A stretch of DNA of 64,000 nucleotides from Polaribacter haliotis (GTDB taxonomy: Bacteria > Bacteroidota > Bacteroidia > Flavobacteriales > Flavobacteriaceae). The stretch lies in contig NZ_CP061813.1 of assembly GCF_014784055.1 (NCBI RefSeq), positions 3,358,001-3,422,000 of the forward strand, given 5' to 3'. Shown here one piece after another: positions 8,590 to 17,130 of the stretch. Within the stretch, counting starts at the first letter, position 1; every line of letters starts with the position of its first letter. Below the pieces are notes generated by a model that worked only from the letters and a program-made list of their open reading frames with translations, was not told where the DNA came from and made no database searches. The position numbers and the translations under genes were made by a program.

Positions 8590-9333
8590 TTATTCTGTAA
8601 TTTGTTCGCTTGTTTTTCCAAATCTTCGTTCTCTATTCTGATATTCTATGATAGCATCGTAAAAATGCTCTTGTCTAAAATCTGGCCAAAGTATATCTGT
8701 AAAATATAATTCGGCATAGGCCATTTGCCATAATAAGAAATTACTAATACGTTGTTCACCACTTGTACGTATCATTAAATCTACCTCAGGCAAATTAAAC
8801 GTATATAAATGGTTATTAATAGTATTTTCGTCAATTTCTTCAATTAAAAGTTCTTTATTAACAACTTTTTTAGATATGTTTTTGATAGTATTAACAATTT
8901 CTTCTCTTGAACCATAGCTTAAAGCAAAGGTTAAGATAATTTTAGTGTTATTTCTGGTTTCAAAAATAACATCTTTTAATACTTTTTGTGCTTTTTTGGG
9001 AAGTGTTTCTATATTTCCAATGGCATTTACTTTTACTCCATTTTCTTGAAAATCTGGAAGCTCTTTTTTTAACGAGTTTATTAATAAACTCATTAAAGCA
9101 TCTACTTCCATCTTTGGTCTTTTCCAATTCTCAGTAGAAAATGCATATAAAGTAATTGCATCTACACCAATTTGCGAAGCACCTTTTACGGATTCTCTTA
9201 CTGCTGTTAGGGCATTTCTGTGGCCAAAAATCCTATTCATTCCTTGCCCTTTTGCCCAACGTCCATTTCCATCCATAATAATGGCAACGTGCTTTGGAAC
9301 TCTTTGTAAGTTAATGCGTAGTTTTTTATCCAT
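8590..9333 (-). CDS. uppS: Isoprenyl transferase (undecaprenyl diphosphate synthase)
   Basis: UppS condenses isopentenyl diphosphate units with farnesyl diphosphate to make the C55 lipid carrier for peptidoglycan and LPS sugars. The conserved start PKHVAIIMDGNGRWA carries the catalytic Asp (about residue 21), and the C-terminal signature RTSGEQRISNFLLWQ is complete. Length 247 aa is normal. The open frame extends to 9408, but the extra 25 residues overlap the upstream gene and are not conserved-looking; ATG 9333 follows the DUF6089 stop by 2 bp. The position between DUF6089 and bamA is a familiar flavobacterial envelope operon. Confidence 0.95.
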   Translation of the reverse strand: MDKKLRINLQRVPKHVAIIMDGNGRWAKGQGMNRIFGHRNALTAVRESVKGASQIGVDAITLYAFSTENWKRPKMEVDALMSLLINSLKKELPDFQENGVKVNAIGNIETLPKKAQKVLKDVIFETRNNTKIILTFALSYGSREEIVNTIKNISKKVVNKELLIEEIDENTINNHLYTFNLPEVDLMIRTSGEQRISNFLLWQMAYAELYFTDILWPDFRQEHFYDAIIEYQNRERRFGKTSEQITE

Positions 9334-9335
9334 AT

Positions 9336-10013
9336 TTATAAACCTTCTGTATAACAAGCGGGTCTCCCAAATGTATATATTAAAGAAAAACCAGTAAACA
9401 TATACCAATCATTTCCATTTCCTCCAAAATCTAAAGACGGTATACTTGGTGTAGAATAATCTAAATCGTCTACAAAAGTGTATCTAAATTTTGCTTCAAG
9501 AGAAAAGGCTAAAGTACCATATAATTTAGACTTAAAACCAACTCCTATTGGAACTGCATAAGATGTTTTGTTTGTGAAAAAATATTCATTAGGCTGTGGT
9601 TCAGACTGAGCACTTTTATATTTAAAAGCTGCCAATTCTACTAAAATGTATGGTGTCCAAGTTTTATCTTTTGACGACATGTCAAATTCATAAAAATTAT
9701 ATTCCATTCCAATTGCCAATTCGTGAATCGTGTTTTTAAAATTTAATCCTCTGTTTTGTTTAAAATCTGTATCTGCATCTTCATCATCTCCTTGAATAGG
9801 TAAATAGCTATAAGTACCTCTCAAAGCAATTCTTGGGTTCCAATTGTACTTAAAAAAAGCAGCTCCAGCTGGTCTGTTAGGGTATATATAGTTTGTTCTA
9901 CCAATGTCGCCTACATAATTAGAGCCTCCTAAAGAAACTCCAACCTCATACACTTGCCCCAATAAAATTGAAGAAAAGCTTACAAATGCGATAAATAATA
10001 TACTGTTTTTCAT
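9336..10013 (-). CDS. DUF6089 family outer-membrane beta-barrel protein
   Basis: The 225-residue protein has a signal peptide (MKNSILFIAFVSFSSILLGQ) followed by YEVGVSLGGSNYVGDIG and alternating amphipathic strands ending in IYTFGRPACY, typical of small 8-stranded barrels. I recognise it as the DUF6089 protein that precedes uppS and bamA in flavobacteria. Molecular function is unknown; its place in an operon of envelope biogenesis genes suggests an outer-membrane role. It starts a transcript or subtranscript, since a clear -7 box lies 17 nt upstream of its ATG. Confidence 0.82.
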   Translation of the reverse strand: MKNSILFIAFVSFSSILLGQVYEVGVSLGGSNYVGDIGRTNYIYPNRPAGAAFFKYNWNPRIALRGTYSYLPIQGDDEDADTDFKQNRGLNFKNTIHELAIGMEYNFYEFDMSSKDKTWTPYILVELAAFKYKSAQSEPQPNEYFFTNKTSYAVPIGVGFKSKLYGTLAFSLEAKFRYTFVDDLDYSTPSIPSLDFGGNGNDWYMFTGFSLIYTFGRPACYTEGL

Positions 10014-10029
10014 TTTAAAAAATAGCGTG

Positions 10030-10037
10030 CAAATATA
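10030..10037 (-). promoter_or_regulatory. Candidate -7 box upstream of the DUF6089-uppS-bamA operon
   Basis: The minus strand reads TATATTTG here, a perfect TAnnTTTG, 16 nt before the ATG at 10013. A matching TTG at the right spacing was not found. It would give the envelope genes a promoter separate from the NAD kinase gene. Confidence 0.5.
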
Positions 10038-10119
10038 GTAAAATCAATTTGCTTTATAAAGTTAATATTCGGTCTTTTTTGAATAACAACTATTTTTAAA
10101 ATTTATTGCTTTAAAACCG

Positions 10120-11019
10120 TTAAAGATTGGTTTCGTTTCTAGTATCTTCTCCCCATAATAATTTACTTCTTAAGGTTTGTAAAAAAGATTGATTTTTAGG
10201 AATAATACTCTGTATGGTAAATGTCGCTTTTTCGATAAAAACATTGGTGTTTTTTGGAACTGTGGTAATTCTGGAATCTAAAGAGATTAAAAACTCTTTT
10301 TCTCTAGAATCTACTTCTAATTGAATGGAAGTTTCATCTGAGATAACCATAGACCTTGCGTTTAAATTATGTGGTGCAATAGGAGTAATTACTAGATTTT
10401 TTGAATCTGGCGAAATCACTGGGCCATTACAACTTAGAGAGTAACCTGTAGAGCCAGTTGGAGTAGCTATTATTAAACCATCTGCCCAATAATTTGTTAA
10501 ATACTCGTTGTTTAGATTGGTGGTAACACCAATCATAGAAGTAGTGTTTTTTCTGGCAATTGTAACTTCGTTTAAGGCAAAGTTTAATTCAGAAAACTCT
10601 TCGGTTTTTGGGTCTGTTCTTATGGATAAAAGTGTTCTTTCTTGGAGTGAATATTCTCCTTTTAGAATCAATTCTACACTTTCTTTAATTGTATTTTTGT
10701 TAATGGTTGCCAAGAATCCTAATCTACCAGTATTAATCCCTAAAAGAGGAATTCCTAAATCTCGAATATAAGTTACTGCTCTTAATATGGTTCCATCTCC
10801 TCCTAAGGTAAACATGGTTTCAAAAGAACTATTTAAATCAGAAAAGTGAGAAAAAGTAGGGTATTTTTTATCCAAAATATCTCCTTCAATTAATAAATCA
10901 TAAAATTTTTTTTCAATAAAACAAACGATGTTATTTTCTTCGAGAACTTCCAGTAATATCTGAATTTCCTTTTCCGCCGAAATTGAATATGATTGTCCGT
11001 AAACTGCTACTTTCTTCAA
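10120..11019 (-). CDS. nadK: NAD kinase
   Basis: NadK phosphorylates NAD to NADP in the cytosol. The signature GGDGT (73-77) lies in TLGGDGTILRAV, followed by NTGRLGFLA (about 96-104) and the second conserved block YWADGLIIATPTGSTGYSLS. These are the diagnostic residues of the family. Length 299 aa is typical. It follows a CBS-domain gene (58-bp gap) and precedes the DUF6089-uppS-bamA operon, an arrangement common in flavobacteria. Confidence 0.95.
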   Translation of the reverse strand: MKKVAVYGQSYSISAEKEIQILLEVLEENNIVCFIEKKFYDLLIEGDILDKKYPTFSHFSDLNSSFETMFTLGGDGTILRAVTYIRDLGIPLLGINTGRLGFLATINKNTIKESVELILKGEYSLQERTLLSIRTDPKTEEFSELNFALNEVTIARKNTTSMIGVTTNLNNEYLTNYWADGLIIATPTGSTGYSLSCNGPVISPDSKNLVITPIAPHNLNARSMVISDETSIQLEVDSREKEFLISLDSRITTVPKNTNVFIEKATFTIQSIIPKNQSFLQTLRSKLLWGEDTRNETNL

Positions 11020-11077
11020 ATTTAATATTTATTTTATTTCTTGAATTCGTAAAATTTCTATTATTAAACTTCCAACA

Positions 11078-11737
11078 CTACATTTCCAAATATTTCTGAA
11101 GATAATCTGACCTGTTTTTTAAGTCTTCCAAATAAATATCATTCTCGTGTGTAGAAACAATTTTATAATCATACCTTCTAAAAGTATGCATAATTTCATT
11201 AATATCTTCTGCAACTATTTTTAAGGTTACTTGTACAAAATCACCTTTTCTTTCAGAAATGTAAATGCCTAATAATTTACCTCCATTAGATTCTACAATC
11301 TGGCAAACTTTACTCATAGAATAATCGTTTTCAATTTTTTCTATAATTAAAGTTTCACTGTCCTCGACCATAAACGGACTAGTAGAAAAAACATCTAAAA
11401 CATCACATAAATCATAGTAACCAATGTAGTCTTTTTCCTTGTTTAAAACAGGAATAATATTAGTGTCATTATCCGCAAAAATCTTCAAAAGCTCTAAAAC
11501 AGTAGCTTTTTCATCTACATAAAATGAATTTAATAAATGACTATAAACAACTAACTCGTCTTTTTTATTTTCTATAGTATGGATATCGTCTTCTGCAAAA
11601 GACCCCAATAATTTACTGTTCTCAATTACAGGAAAATGTGTAATAGGAAAATTGTCAAATAGGTTTTTTGCTTCTTTTACGCTACTTTTTAAGCTCAACG
11701 CTTTTATCTCATTTAATATGTAATCTGTAATGTTCAT
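11078..11737 (-). CDS. CBS-domain protein
   Basis: This 219-residue cytosolic protein contains two CBS repeats (about 5-60 and 70-125: SSVKEAKNLFDNFPITHFPVIE and YVDEKATVLELLKIFADNDTNIIPVL), each with the strand-helix pattern that binds adenine nucleotides. The C-terminal half (about 130-215) looks like an ACT-like alpha/beta domain (LLGIYISERKGDFVQVTLKI). It probably senses an adenosine ligand, but no enzyme domain is attached, so the target is unknown. It is divergent from pdxJ (60 bp between starts) and upstream of nadK on the same strand. Confidence 0.82.
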   Translation of the reverse strand: MNITDYILNEIKALSLKSSVKEAKNLFDNFPITHFPVIENSKLLGSFAEDDIHTIENKKDELVVYSHLLNSFYVDEKATVLELLKIFADNDTNIIPVLNKEKDYIGYYDLCDVLDVFSTSPFMVEDSETLIIEKIENDYSMSKVCQIVESNGGKLLGIYISERKGDFVQVTLKIVAEDINEIMHTFRRYDYKIVSTHENDIYLEDLKNRSDYLQKYLEM

Positions 11738-11772
11738 TCGTTACGAATATAGGATAAAATGATTTAATGGTT

Positions 11773-11780
11773 TATCTTTG
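11773..11780 (+). promoter_or_regulatory. Candidate -7 box for pdxJ
   Basis: TATCTTTG is a perfect match to TAnnTTTG, 17 nt before the pdxJ ATG at 11798. A clear TTG at the -33 distance is not visible. Confidence 0.55.
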
Positions 11781-11797
11781 TAGCCTAATTTTAGACA

Positions 11798-12511
11798 ATG
11801 ACAAAGTTAAGCGTAAATATTAACAAAATTGCAACTTTAAGAAATTCTCGTGGTGGAAATGTACCAAATTTATTAAAAGTTGCTGCAGATATCGAAGGTT
11901 TTGGAGCGGAAGGAATAACAATTCACCCAAGACCAGATGAAAGACATATTCGATACCAAGATGCAAGAGATTTAAAAAAAATAGTAACCACAGAGTTTAA
12001 TATCGAAGGAAATCCTATAAAAAGTTTTATGGATTTGGTAATGGAAACAAAACCAACACAAGTTACTTTGGTGCCAGATGCTGTAAGTGCAATTACCTCG
12101 AATGCTGGTTGGAATACTATAAAACACCAAAGTTTTTTGAAGGAAGTAATTAAAGAATTTAAACAAAATGGAATTAGAACTTCTATTTTTATTGATACTG
12201 ATTTAAAACTGATTGAAGCCGCAGCAAAAACTGGAGCAGATAGAATTGAGTTATACACAGAAGAATTTGCTTCTCAATACGAATTAGGGAATAAAGACGC
12301 TGTAAAACCTTATACAGAAGCTGCGATTTTAGCTAATAAATTAGGTTTAGGTATTAATGCAGGCCATGATTTAAGTTTAGATAATATTAAGTTTTTCAAA
12401 GAAAACATACCACATTTGGCGGAAGTTTCCATTGGACATGCATTAATTGCAGAAAGCTTGTATTTAGGTTTAGAAAATGTGGTGAACATGTATTTGCACC
12501 GATTGAAATAA
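11798..12511 (+). CDS. pdxJ: Pyridoxine 5'-phosphate synthase
   Basis: PdxJ condenses 1-deoxy-D-xylulose 5-phosphate with 3-amino-1-hydroxyacetone 1-phosphate to make pyridoxine 5'-phosphate, the last ring-forming step of the DXP-dependent vitamin B6 route. The start [20 protein letters not shown], then [12 protein letters not shown] (about 41-52) with catalytic His and Glu residues, and the phosphate-binding C-terminal motif [13 protein letters not shown] are all present. Length 237 aa fits. Its own promoter lies in the gap to the divergent CBS gene. Confidence 0.95.
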   Translation: MTKLSVNINKIATLRNSRGGNVPNLLKVAADIEGFGAEGITIHPRPDERHIRYQDARDLKKIVTTEFNIEGNPIKSFMDLVMETKPTQVTLVPDAVSAITSNAGWNTIKHQSFLKEVIKEFKQNGIRTSIFIDTDLKLIEAAAKTGADRIELYTEEFASQYELGNKDAVKPYTEAAILANKLGLGINAGHDLSLDNIKFFKENIPHLAEVSIGHALIAESLYLGLENVVNMYLHRLK

Positions 12512-12591
12512 ATTCTCAGTCGCAGTTAGAGGTTTTAGTAAAATTTCTTAACAAACTATGTTTCTTTGTGGTTAAAAATTGATAATATTTA

Positions 12592-12690
12592 GAAGTAGTA
12601 GCAGTAGCAGTAGCAGTAGCAGTAGCAGAAGCAGTAGCAGTAGCAGTAGCAGTAGCAGTAGCAGAAGCAGAAGCAGAAGCAGAAGCTGAA
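12592..12690 (+). repeat. Hexanucleotide (GCAGTA/GCAGAA) tandem repeat array
   Basis: Fourteen uninterrupted 6-nt units run from 12601 to 12684: nine GCAGTA and five GCAGAA, the latter clustered at the 3' end (four in a row) with one internal. Partial units flank them (from 12592 and to GCTGAA at 12685-12690). The array ends 34 bp before the hydrolase ATG at 12725. Neither frame through the array continues into that gene. A short similar piece, CAGTCGCAGTTAG, lies near 12515. Confidence 0.95.
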
Positions 12691-12724
12691 AAAAAAATGC
12701 GGTTTTACGAGAAAAATAAAAAAA

Positions 12725-13498
12725 ATGAAAAACAATCCAATATTACATTCAACCATAAAAGGAGAAGGAAAACCATTATTAATATTACATGGTTATTTTG
12801 GAATGAGCGATAACTGGAAAACGTTAGGAAATCAGTTTTCGGAAAATTTTCAAGTGCATTTAATAGATCAAAGAAATCACGGACGAAGCTTTCATGAATA
12901 CGAATTTAATTACGAAGTTTTAGTTGAAGATTTGTACGAATATATTCGACATAATAAATTAGAGAATGTCTATTTAATTGGTCATTCAATGGGTGGGAAA
13001 ACAGCAATGTTATTTGCAGTTACATACCCAGATTTGGTTGATAAATTAGTAATTGTAGATATTTCGCCAAGAATGTACGAACCACATCATAATGCCATTT
13101 TAGCAGGTTTAAATTCTATTGATTTTTCTGTACAAAATTCTAGGAAATTAGTAGAAGAGAAGCTATCGGAATTGATTCCTGAATTTGGCGTGCGACAATT
13201 TTTAATCAAAAACATTTATTGGAAAGAAAAAGGACAATTGGCATATCGATTTAATTTACAATCGCTCACAGAAAATAACCCAGAAGTTGGCGAAGCGCTG
13301 CCACCTTTTACAGTTTTTGAAAAAGAAACGTTGTTTTTAAAAGGTGAAAAATCGAATTATATCACAGAAAACGAAGAGCCAATTATTGATGCTCATTTTC
13401 CTAAATCTAAAATAGTGGAATTAAAAAACGCAGGACATTGGGCACATGCAGAAAATCCAAAACAGTTTTATAGTGAGGTTTGTGCGTTTTTTGGGTAG
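12725..13498 (+). CDS. Alpha/beta fold hydrolase (esterase-like)
   Basis: The 257-residue protein shows the alpha/beta hydrolase plan: the oxyanion loop LHGYFGMSDNW (about 21-31), the nucleophile elbow GHSMGG with Ser 88, a likely acid in the IVDIS region or later, and the C-terminal His in KNAGHWAHAE (about 240). It resembles the YbfF-type soluble esterases acting on small acyl or thioester substrates, but the substrate cannot be read. There is no signal peptide. It sits just downstream of the hexanucleotide array, so its expression could depend on repeat length. It converges with a small conserved gene at 13552. Confidence 0.88.
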   Translation: MKNNPILHSTIKGEGKPLLILHGYFGMSDNWKTLGNQFSENFQVHLIDQRNHGRSFHEYEFNYEVLVEDLYEYIRHNKLENVYLIGHSMGGKTAMLFAVTYPDLVDKLVIVDISPRMYEPHHNAILAGLNSIDFSVQNSRKLVEEKLSELIPEFGVRQFLIKNIYWKEKGQLAYRFNLQSLTENNPEVGEALPPFTVFEKETLFLKGEKSNYITENEEPIIDAHFPKSKIVELKNAGHWAHAENPKQFYSEVCAFFG

Positions 13499-13551
13499 AA
13501 CATTAGTGAATTTTGTTTAAAATAAAAAACAAACCAGATTTTTCTAAAATA

Positions 13552-13788
13552 TTACTCAGCAATTTCTCCACGATGTGGTTTTAAAGCGTCTCTGTAAATT
13601 TTCATATTACTTTCATCTACAATTATAAATGCTGAAGAAAACATTGGATTTTTTTCAATGATATCAATTTCAGAGAAAGGAAGTTTTTCTGCTTCCGCAA
13701 ATTCTTTTAAATGAATGGTATGATGTTTTGCGGTTTCTTTGGCATCTTCTCCTCTAAAATCCCACAATAATTTTATTTTTCTATTCAT
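13552..13788 (-). CDS. Small conserved protein of unknown function (78 aa)
   Basis: A 78-residue soluble protein with IKLLWDFRGEDA at the start and a His-rich helix (AKHHTIHLKEFAEAE), then IDIIEKNPMFSSAFIIVDE, giving an alpha/beta pattern without a signal peptide. I recall similar short proteins next to the thiamine pyrophosphokinase gene in flavobacteria, but I cannot name a family. It follows that gene by 9 bp on the same strand, so cotranscription is likely. No catalytic motif is evident. Confidence 0.65.
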   Translation of the reverse strand: MNRKIKLLWDFRGEDAKETAKHHTIHLKEFAEAEKLPFSEIDIIEKNPMFSSAFIIVDESNMKIYRDALKPHRGEIAE

Positions 13789-13797
13789 TTTGTTGTT

Positions 13798-14400
13798 TTA
13801 ATTATTGATAAAAATAAACAAATCGCCCGTTTTAAAAGTGATTTTTATATTACCTTTAATTGCTTTATTTCGTGTTCCAATTCTTTTACAAAAATCTAAA
13901 TCTTCATTATTTAAAGGGTATTGAAGTCCTTTTGTAGTAATATTTGAGGCTTTTGGAAAAGGAAATAGCGAAACTGTTTTGTCTAAGCAATCTTTAACTT
14001 TAGTTTCTGTTTCAGCTAAAAAATAATATCCAAAATTATCAAAAAAAGTAAGCTTTAATTTTTCTTTCCATTGAAGTGCAGTGTGCAAGTTCCCTAAAAA
14101 GTGGTCTTGTTCTTTTCCACTAGCTCCAAAAACATCAATATTATAAAAACCTTTTTCAAAAAGAATTTGTAGTATTTTATCAAAATCTGTAAAATTTTGA
14201 TTTGGAGTTGAGATTACTTCAACATCATTAGGAATGTCAAGAATAGAATCAAAATCTCCACTGATAAAATCGGGAGTTATGTTATTGTTTTTTAAATATT
14301 GATAAGCGCCATCTGTAGCACAAATAATATCATATTTAGACAAATTGGGTAATTTTGTTGGAGCTTCACCATTTAATAATAAAAAAACGTTCTTTCTCAT
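13798..14400 (-). CDS. thiN: Thiamine diphosphokinase
   Basis: This enzyme transfers pyrophosphate from ATP to thiamine to give thiamine diphosphate. It shows DIICATDGAYQYL (about 24-36, the Asp-rich metal-binding region), FISGDFDSI (about 45-53) and DFDKILQIL (about 72-80), which together are the thiamine pyrophosphokinase signature, and a beta-sandwich C-terminal half with KGLQYPLNNEDL. Length 200 aa fits the short bacterial forms. No TPP riboswitch was found upstream. Confidence 0.88.
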   Translation of the reverse strand: MRKNVFLLLNGEAPTKLPNLSKYDIICATDGAYQYLKNNNITPDFISGDFDSILDIPNDVEVISTPNQNFTDFDKILQILFEKGFYNIDVFGASGKEQDHFLGNLHTALQWKEKLKLTFFDNFGYYFLAETETKVKDCLDKTVSLFPFPKASNITTKGLQYPLNNEDLDFCKRIGTRNKAIKGNIKITFKTGDLFIFINN

Positions 14401-14410
14401 CTATAATTTT

Positions 14411-14460
14411 ACAAAAAAACAAAAATACCCATTTCAGAATTAATAAAATAGGTGTTTTTA
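14411..14460 (-). terminator. Terminator hairpin after the serine hydrolase gene
   Basis: On the minus strand ACCTATTT and AAATGGGT (one mismatch) pair around an 11-nt loop, followed by ATTTTTG and a run of T. The hairpin lies between the serine hydrolase stop (14475) and the thiN start (14400). Confidence 0.55.
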
Positions 14461-14474
14461 GAAGTAAAAAAAAA

Positions 14475-15521
14475 TTAAAACGCTGTTTCGTAAGTGTGTT
14501 TATAAGCTTCAAAAACTCGAATTAAACTTTCCTTCATAGAAACTTTAGATGCGTTAAAAGTTAAAACTATTGAAAAATTTTTCTCTGGAGCATACATCGC
14601 AATCGATCTAAAACCATCTATTCTTCCATCATGCCCATAAGTTTTTAGTCCTTCATATTCAGAGATTCCAAGTCCCATTCCAAGTTCATTTATAGGCGTT
14701 GTCATTTCCTTTAAAGCTTCTTTACTAAGTAGTTTTCCTGAAAATAAAGCGTTGTAAAAAATATTAATTTCTTTAGCTGTAGAAATAATTCCTCCAGCAC
14801 CCATAGTTCCTAATAAATTGGTTTGATAGGTTATGGGAGACCATTTTCCGTTTTCAGGAAAATAATCCATCGCTTCATTTTTTGTGATGTTTAAAGTGTC
14901 TGCAAAAGCCGTTCTTTTTAAGTTTAGTTTTGTAAAAATACGTTCGTTTAATATTTCTTTAAACGGCTTTTTTTCAATTATTTCTGCGATATAGGAAAGC
15001 ACAATAAAGTTAGAATTCGAGTAGGAAGTTTTTTCTCCAGGATTAAATTCGGATTCAAATTCATTTAATTTCGAAATCATTTCCAATCTACTTCTTGGCT
15101 CTGCAATCCAACTTTCAAAATTTGGGCTTTTTGTGATGTTGTAAAGTCCACTTCTGTGTTTTAAAAGCTGAGTAATTGTAATATTTTCTGAATTTTTAAT
15201 GTCTGGAAAAAAATCGTTTAACTTTGTATCATAAGAAAGTTTTTTCTCGTCTACAAGATTAAGAATTACTGCAGCTGTGTAGGTTTTTGTAATGGATCCA
15301 ATCCAATATTTAGTCTCGTCATTTGCTTTTTTGTTTTTTTCTAAATTCGCAAGACCAAAAGATTTATTAAAAACTTCTTTATCGTCTTTAAAAATAGAAA
15401 TAGTACCCATTGCTTTGTTTTCTTTCTCAAAATCTATAAGTAATTCGTCTAAAGTTCTTGGAGTTGAACAACTAAAAAATAAGGATGAAATAAAGATAAT
15501 TAATAAAGTATTTAGCTTCAT
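14475..15521 (-). CDS. Beta-lactamase-family serine hydrolase (lipoprotein)
   Basis: The 348-residue protein begins with a lipoprotein signal (ISSLFFSC, lipid Cys 18). The class-C/penicillin-binding fold is shown by the S-x-x-K motif in GSITKTY (Ser 76, Lys 79), the Y-S-N triad near residue 165 and the C-terminal HDGRIDG motif in place of K-T-G. Such proteins hydrolyse D-amino-acid peptides or esters; true beta-lactamase activity is not implied. It would be anchored at the outer or inner membrane facing the periplasm. It lies 2 bp after the small MotA/TolQ/ExbB-like gene, so the two are probably cotranscribed. Confidence 0.88.
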   Translation of the reverse strand: MKLNTLLIIFISSLFFSCSTPRTLDELLIDFEKENKAMGTISIFKDDKEVFNKSFGLANLEKNKKANDETKYWIGSITKTYTAAVILNLVDEKKLSYDTKLNDFFPDIKNSENITITQLLKHRSGLYNITKSPNFESWIAEPRSRLEMISKLNEFESEFNPGEKTSYSNSNFIVLSYIAEIIEKKPFKEILNERIFTKLNLKRTAFADTLNITKNEAMDYFPENGKWSPITYQTNLLGTMGAGGIISTAKEINIFYNALFSGKLLSKEALKEMTTPINELGMGLGISEYEGLKTYGHDGRIDGFRSIAMYAPEKNFSIVLTFNASKVSMKESLIRVFEAYKHTYETAF

Positions 15522-15523
15522 AA

Positions 15524-15865
15524 TTATTTCTTTTTTAAAATTAAACCTATAATTCCTAATCTAATTACTAAAAAAGCAAACATACCAAAAGAGGGAGCTA
15601 ATAAACCTACTTTTAATCCGCTAGCTAAAACAGATTGAGAAACACCTGATGAGTCAGAAATGGCATCAAAAGCACCAATAAAACCAATCATCATTCCTAA
15701 AAAGCCCCAAACCAATGCAAATAAACCAAGAGATTTTATAAGCTCTAGGGTTTTGCCTTTTTCGTCTGGTTTAAAAAAATCTTTTACAATTAATGCAATT
15801 GAAATAATTAATACAATTAAAATCGTGTACATAAAAAGTGCACCACCTTCTTCAAATAAATTCAT
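15524..15865 (-). CDS. Short MotA/TolQ/ExbB-type membrane protein
   Basis: This 113-residue protein has three hydrophobic helices (about 10-27, 43-65 and 80-108) and the motif GLKVGLLAPSFGMFAFLVIR, which resembles the last two helices of MotA/TolQ/ExbB proton-channel subunits. It is far shorter than TolQ or ExbB (over 200 aa) and lacks their cytoplasmic domain, so channel function is an inference. It is the first gene of a two-gene unit with the serine hydrolase. Short proteins of this kind are annotated in other flavobacteria. Confidence 0.65.
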   Translation of the reverse strand: MNLFEEGGALFMYTILIVLIISIALIVKDFFKPDEKGKTLELIKSLGLFALVWGFLGMMIGFIGAFDAISDSSGVSQSVLASGLKVGLLAPSFGMFAFLVIRLGIIGLILKKK

Positions 15866-16079
15866 AATATTAGTTTTTAAGTTATTTGCATCAAAAGTAA
15901 ATTAGAAATACTTTTCTAAGATTTTATATCGATAACAAGATCATTTAGCAATACAATCTACCAATTTAAAATGTTTTTCCACATAAAAGGGCTAAAATGG
16001 TCGAATATGGTATAAAATCGTAATTTTATCTCAATTTTTAATCAATTGTCAATTAAAATTAGATATTGCACAATTAAAT

Positions 16080-17129
16080 ATGAATACTAAACAGTTTATA
16101 AATAGTGTAATTTTAATAGTGCTTCACACTTTTTTTTGGGTGGGAGTGTATTTTTTCTATACTTATTTTTTAGGTTATGGAAGTAAGAATACAGCTTATG
16201 TAAATAATTTTGCACTTTATTTAATGCCGGTAACCATTATAATGAGTTATTTCTTTTTATATGTTTTAATCCCAAAGTATTTAATAGCTAAAAAACACGG
16301 ACTTTTCGTTTTATACACTGTTTATACATTTATAGTTTCATTCTGTTTAATTATGCTTTCTATCTTATATGGAATTGTGTTTTCTACAGATCTAACAATT
16401 AACGATTCTAAGCCTTTAACAAAAACAATTCTATTTATAATTTTAGGAATTTACATGGTCGTTTTAGTAGTAATTGCTATTGGTTTGGTCTTAAGTAGTT
16501 ACAAATCGACGTTAAAAAATGAAGATTTAAAAACGAAATTCTTAGAAACAAAACTCCAATTAAAAGAGCAAGAATTACGGTTTTTGAAGATGCAAATCCA
16601 GCCACATTTTTTGTTTAATACCTTAAATACAATTTACGGTTTGGCGATTCAGAAACACGAAAATGCACCTGAAATGATTTTAAAATTGTCTAACTTATTA
16701 GATTATATTTTATATCAAGTAGATAAGCCAAAAGTATTTTTAATGGATGAAATTGCGCATTTAGAGGATTATATTTCCTTAGAAAAAATGCGTTTTCATG
16801 ATACTTTAAAAATAAATTTCATTAAAAATATTCAAGCTGAAAATGTTGATGTTTCACCAATGCTGTTAATTCCCTTTGTGGAAAATGCGTTTAAGCATGG
16901 CGTAATTGTAAACAATTTTTTTACAATTAATATCGATTTAAAAGTTACAGAAACTAAGTTGTATTTTACAATCGAAAATAATTATAATAAAGAAAAAGAA
17001 AATATTCAAGGAGGAATTGGATTAGAAAATAGTAGAAAAAGACTAGAAATGTTATATCCAGAAAAACATTCTTTAGAAATAATAGGAAAAGATAATATCT
17101 TTAAAATAATTTTAGAAATCAATTTTTAA
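16080..17129 (+). CDS. LytS-type sensor histidine kinase
   Basis: The 349-residue protein has four hydrophobic segments in its first 145 residues (about 9-31, 44-65, 75-100 and 118-141), then a short coiled linker and the His-kinase domain. The motif LKMQIQPHFLFNTLN places the phosphoacceptor His near residue 178; a C-terminal ATPase with PMLLIPFVENAFKHG (N box) and GGIGLENSRKRL (G box) follows. This is the LytS/YehU-type two-component sensor. The gene is 1 bp before its LytTR partner. The signal is unknown. Confidence 0.9.
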   Translation: MNTKQFINSVILIVLHTFFWVGVYFFYTYFLGYGSKNTAYVNNFALYLMPVTIIMSYFFLYVLIPKYLIAKKHGLFVLYTVYTFIVSFCLIMLSILYGIVFSTDLTINDSKPLTKTILFIILGIYMVVLVVIAIGLVLSSYKSTLKNEDLKTKFLETKLQLKEQELRFLKMQIQPHFLFNTLNTIYGLAIQKHENAPEMILKLSNLLDYILYQVDKPKVFLMDEIAHLEDYISLEKMRFHDTLKINFIKNIQAENVDVSPMLLIPFVENAFKHGVIVNNFFTINIDLKVTETKLYFTIENNYNKEKENIQGGIGLENSRKRLEMLYPEKHSLEIIGKDNIFKIILEINF

Positions 17130-17130
17130 A

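Noticed and set aside
12592..12690. Hexanucleotide array as a CRISPR array or as coding sequence
   Set aside because: The period is 6 nt with no spacers and no cas genes; the frame through it continues past ATG 12697 to a stop soon after, out of frame with the hydrolase.
13512..13533. TTTGTTT/AAACAAA inverted repeat after the hydrolase gene
   Set aside because: The arms are AT-only apart from one G/C pair and there is no defined T tract; chance in such sequence is likely.
14401..14475. Possible TPP riboswitch upstream of the thiamine pyrophosphokinase gene
   Set aside because: The conserved TPP-riboswitch elements (CTGAGA and ACCTGATC type) were not found; only a terminator hairpin is present.
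15906..16079. Gap before the LytS gene examined for a promoter or RNA
   Set aside because: A partial AATTG-T-CAATT repeat and several AT runs were seen, but no TTG with a TAnnTTTG at correct spacing.
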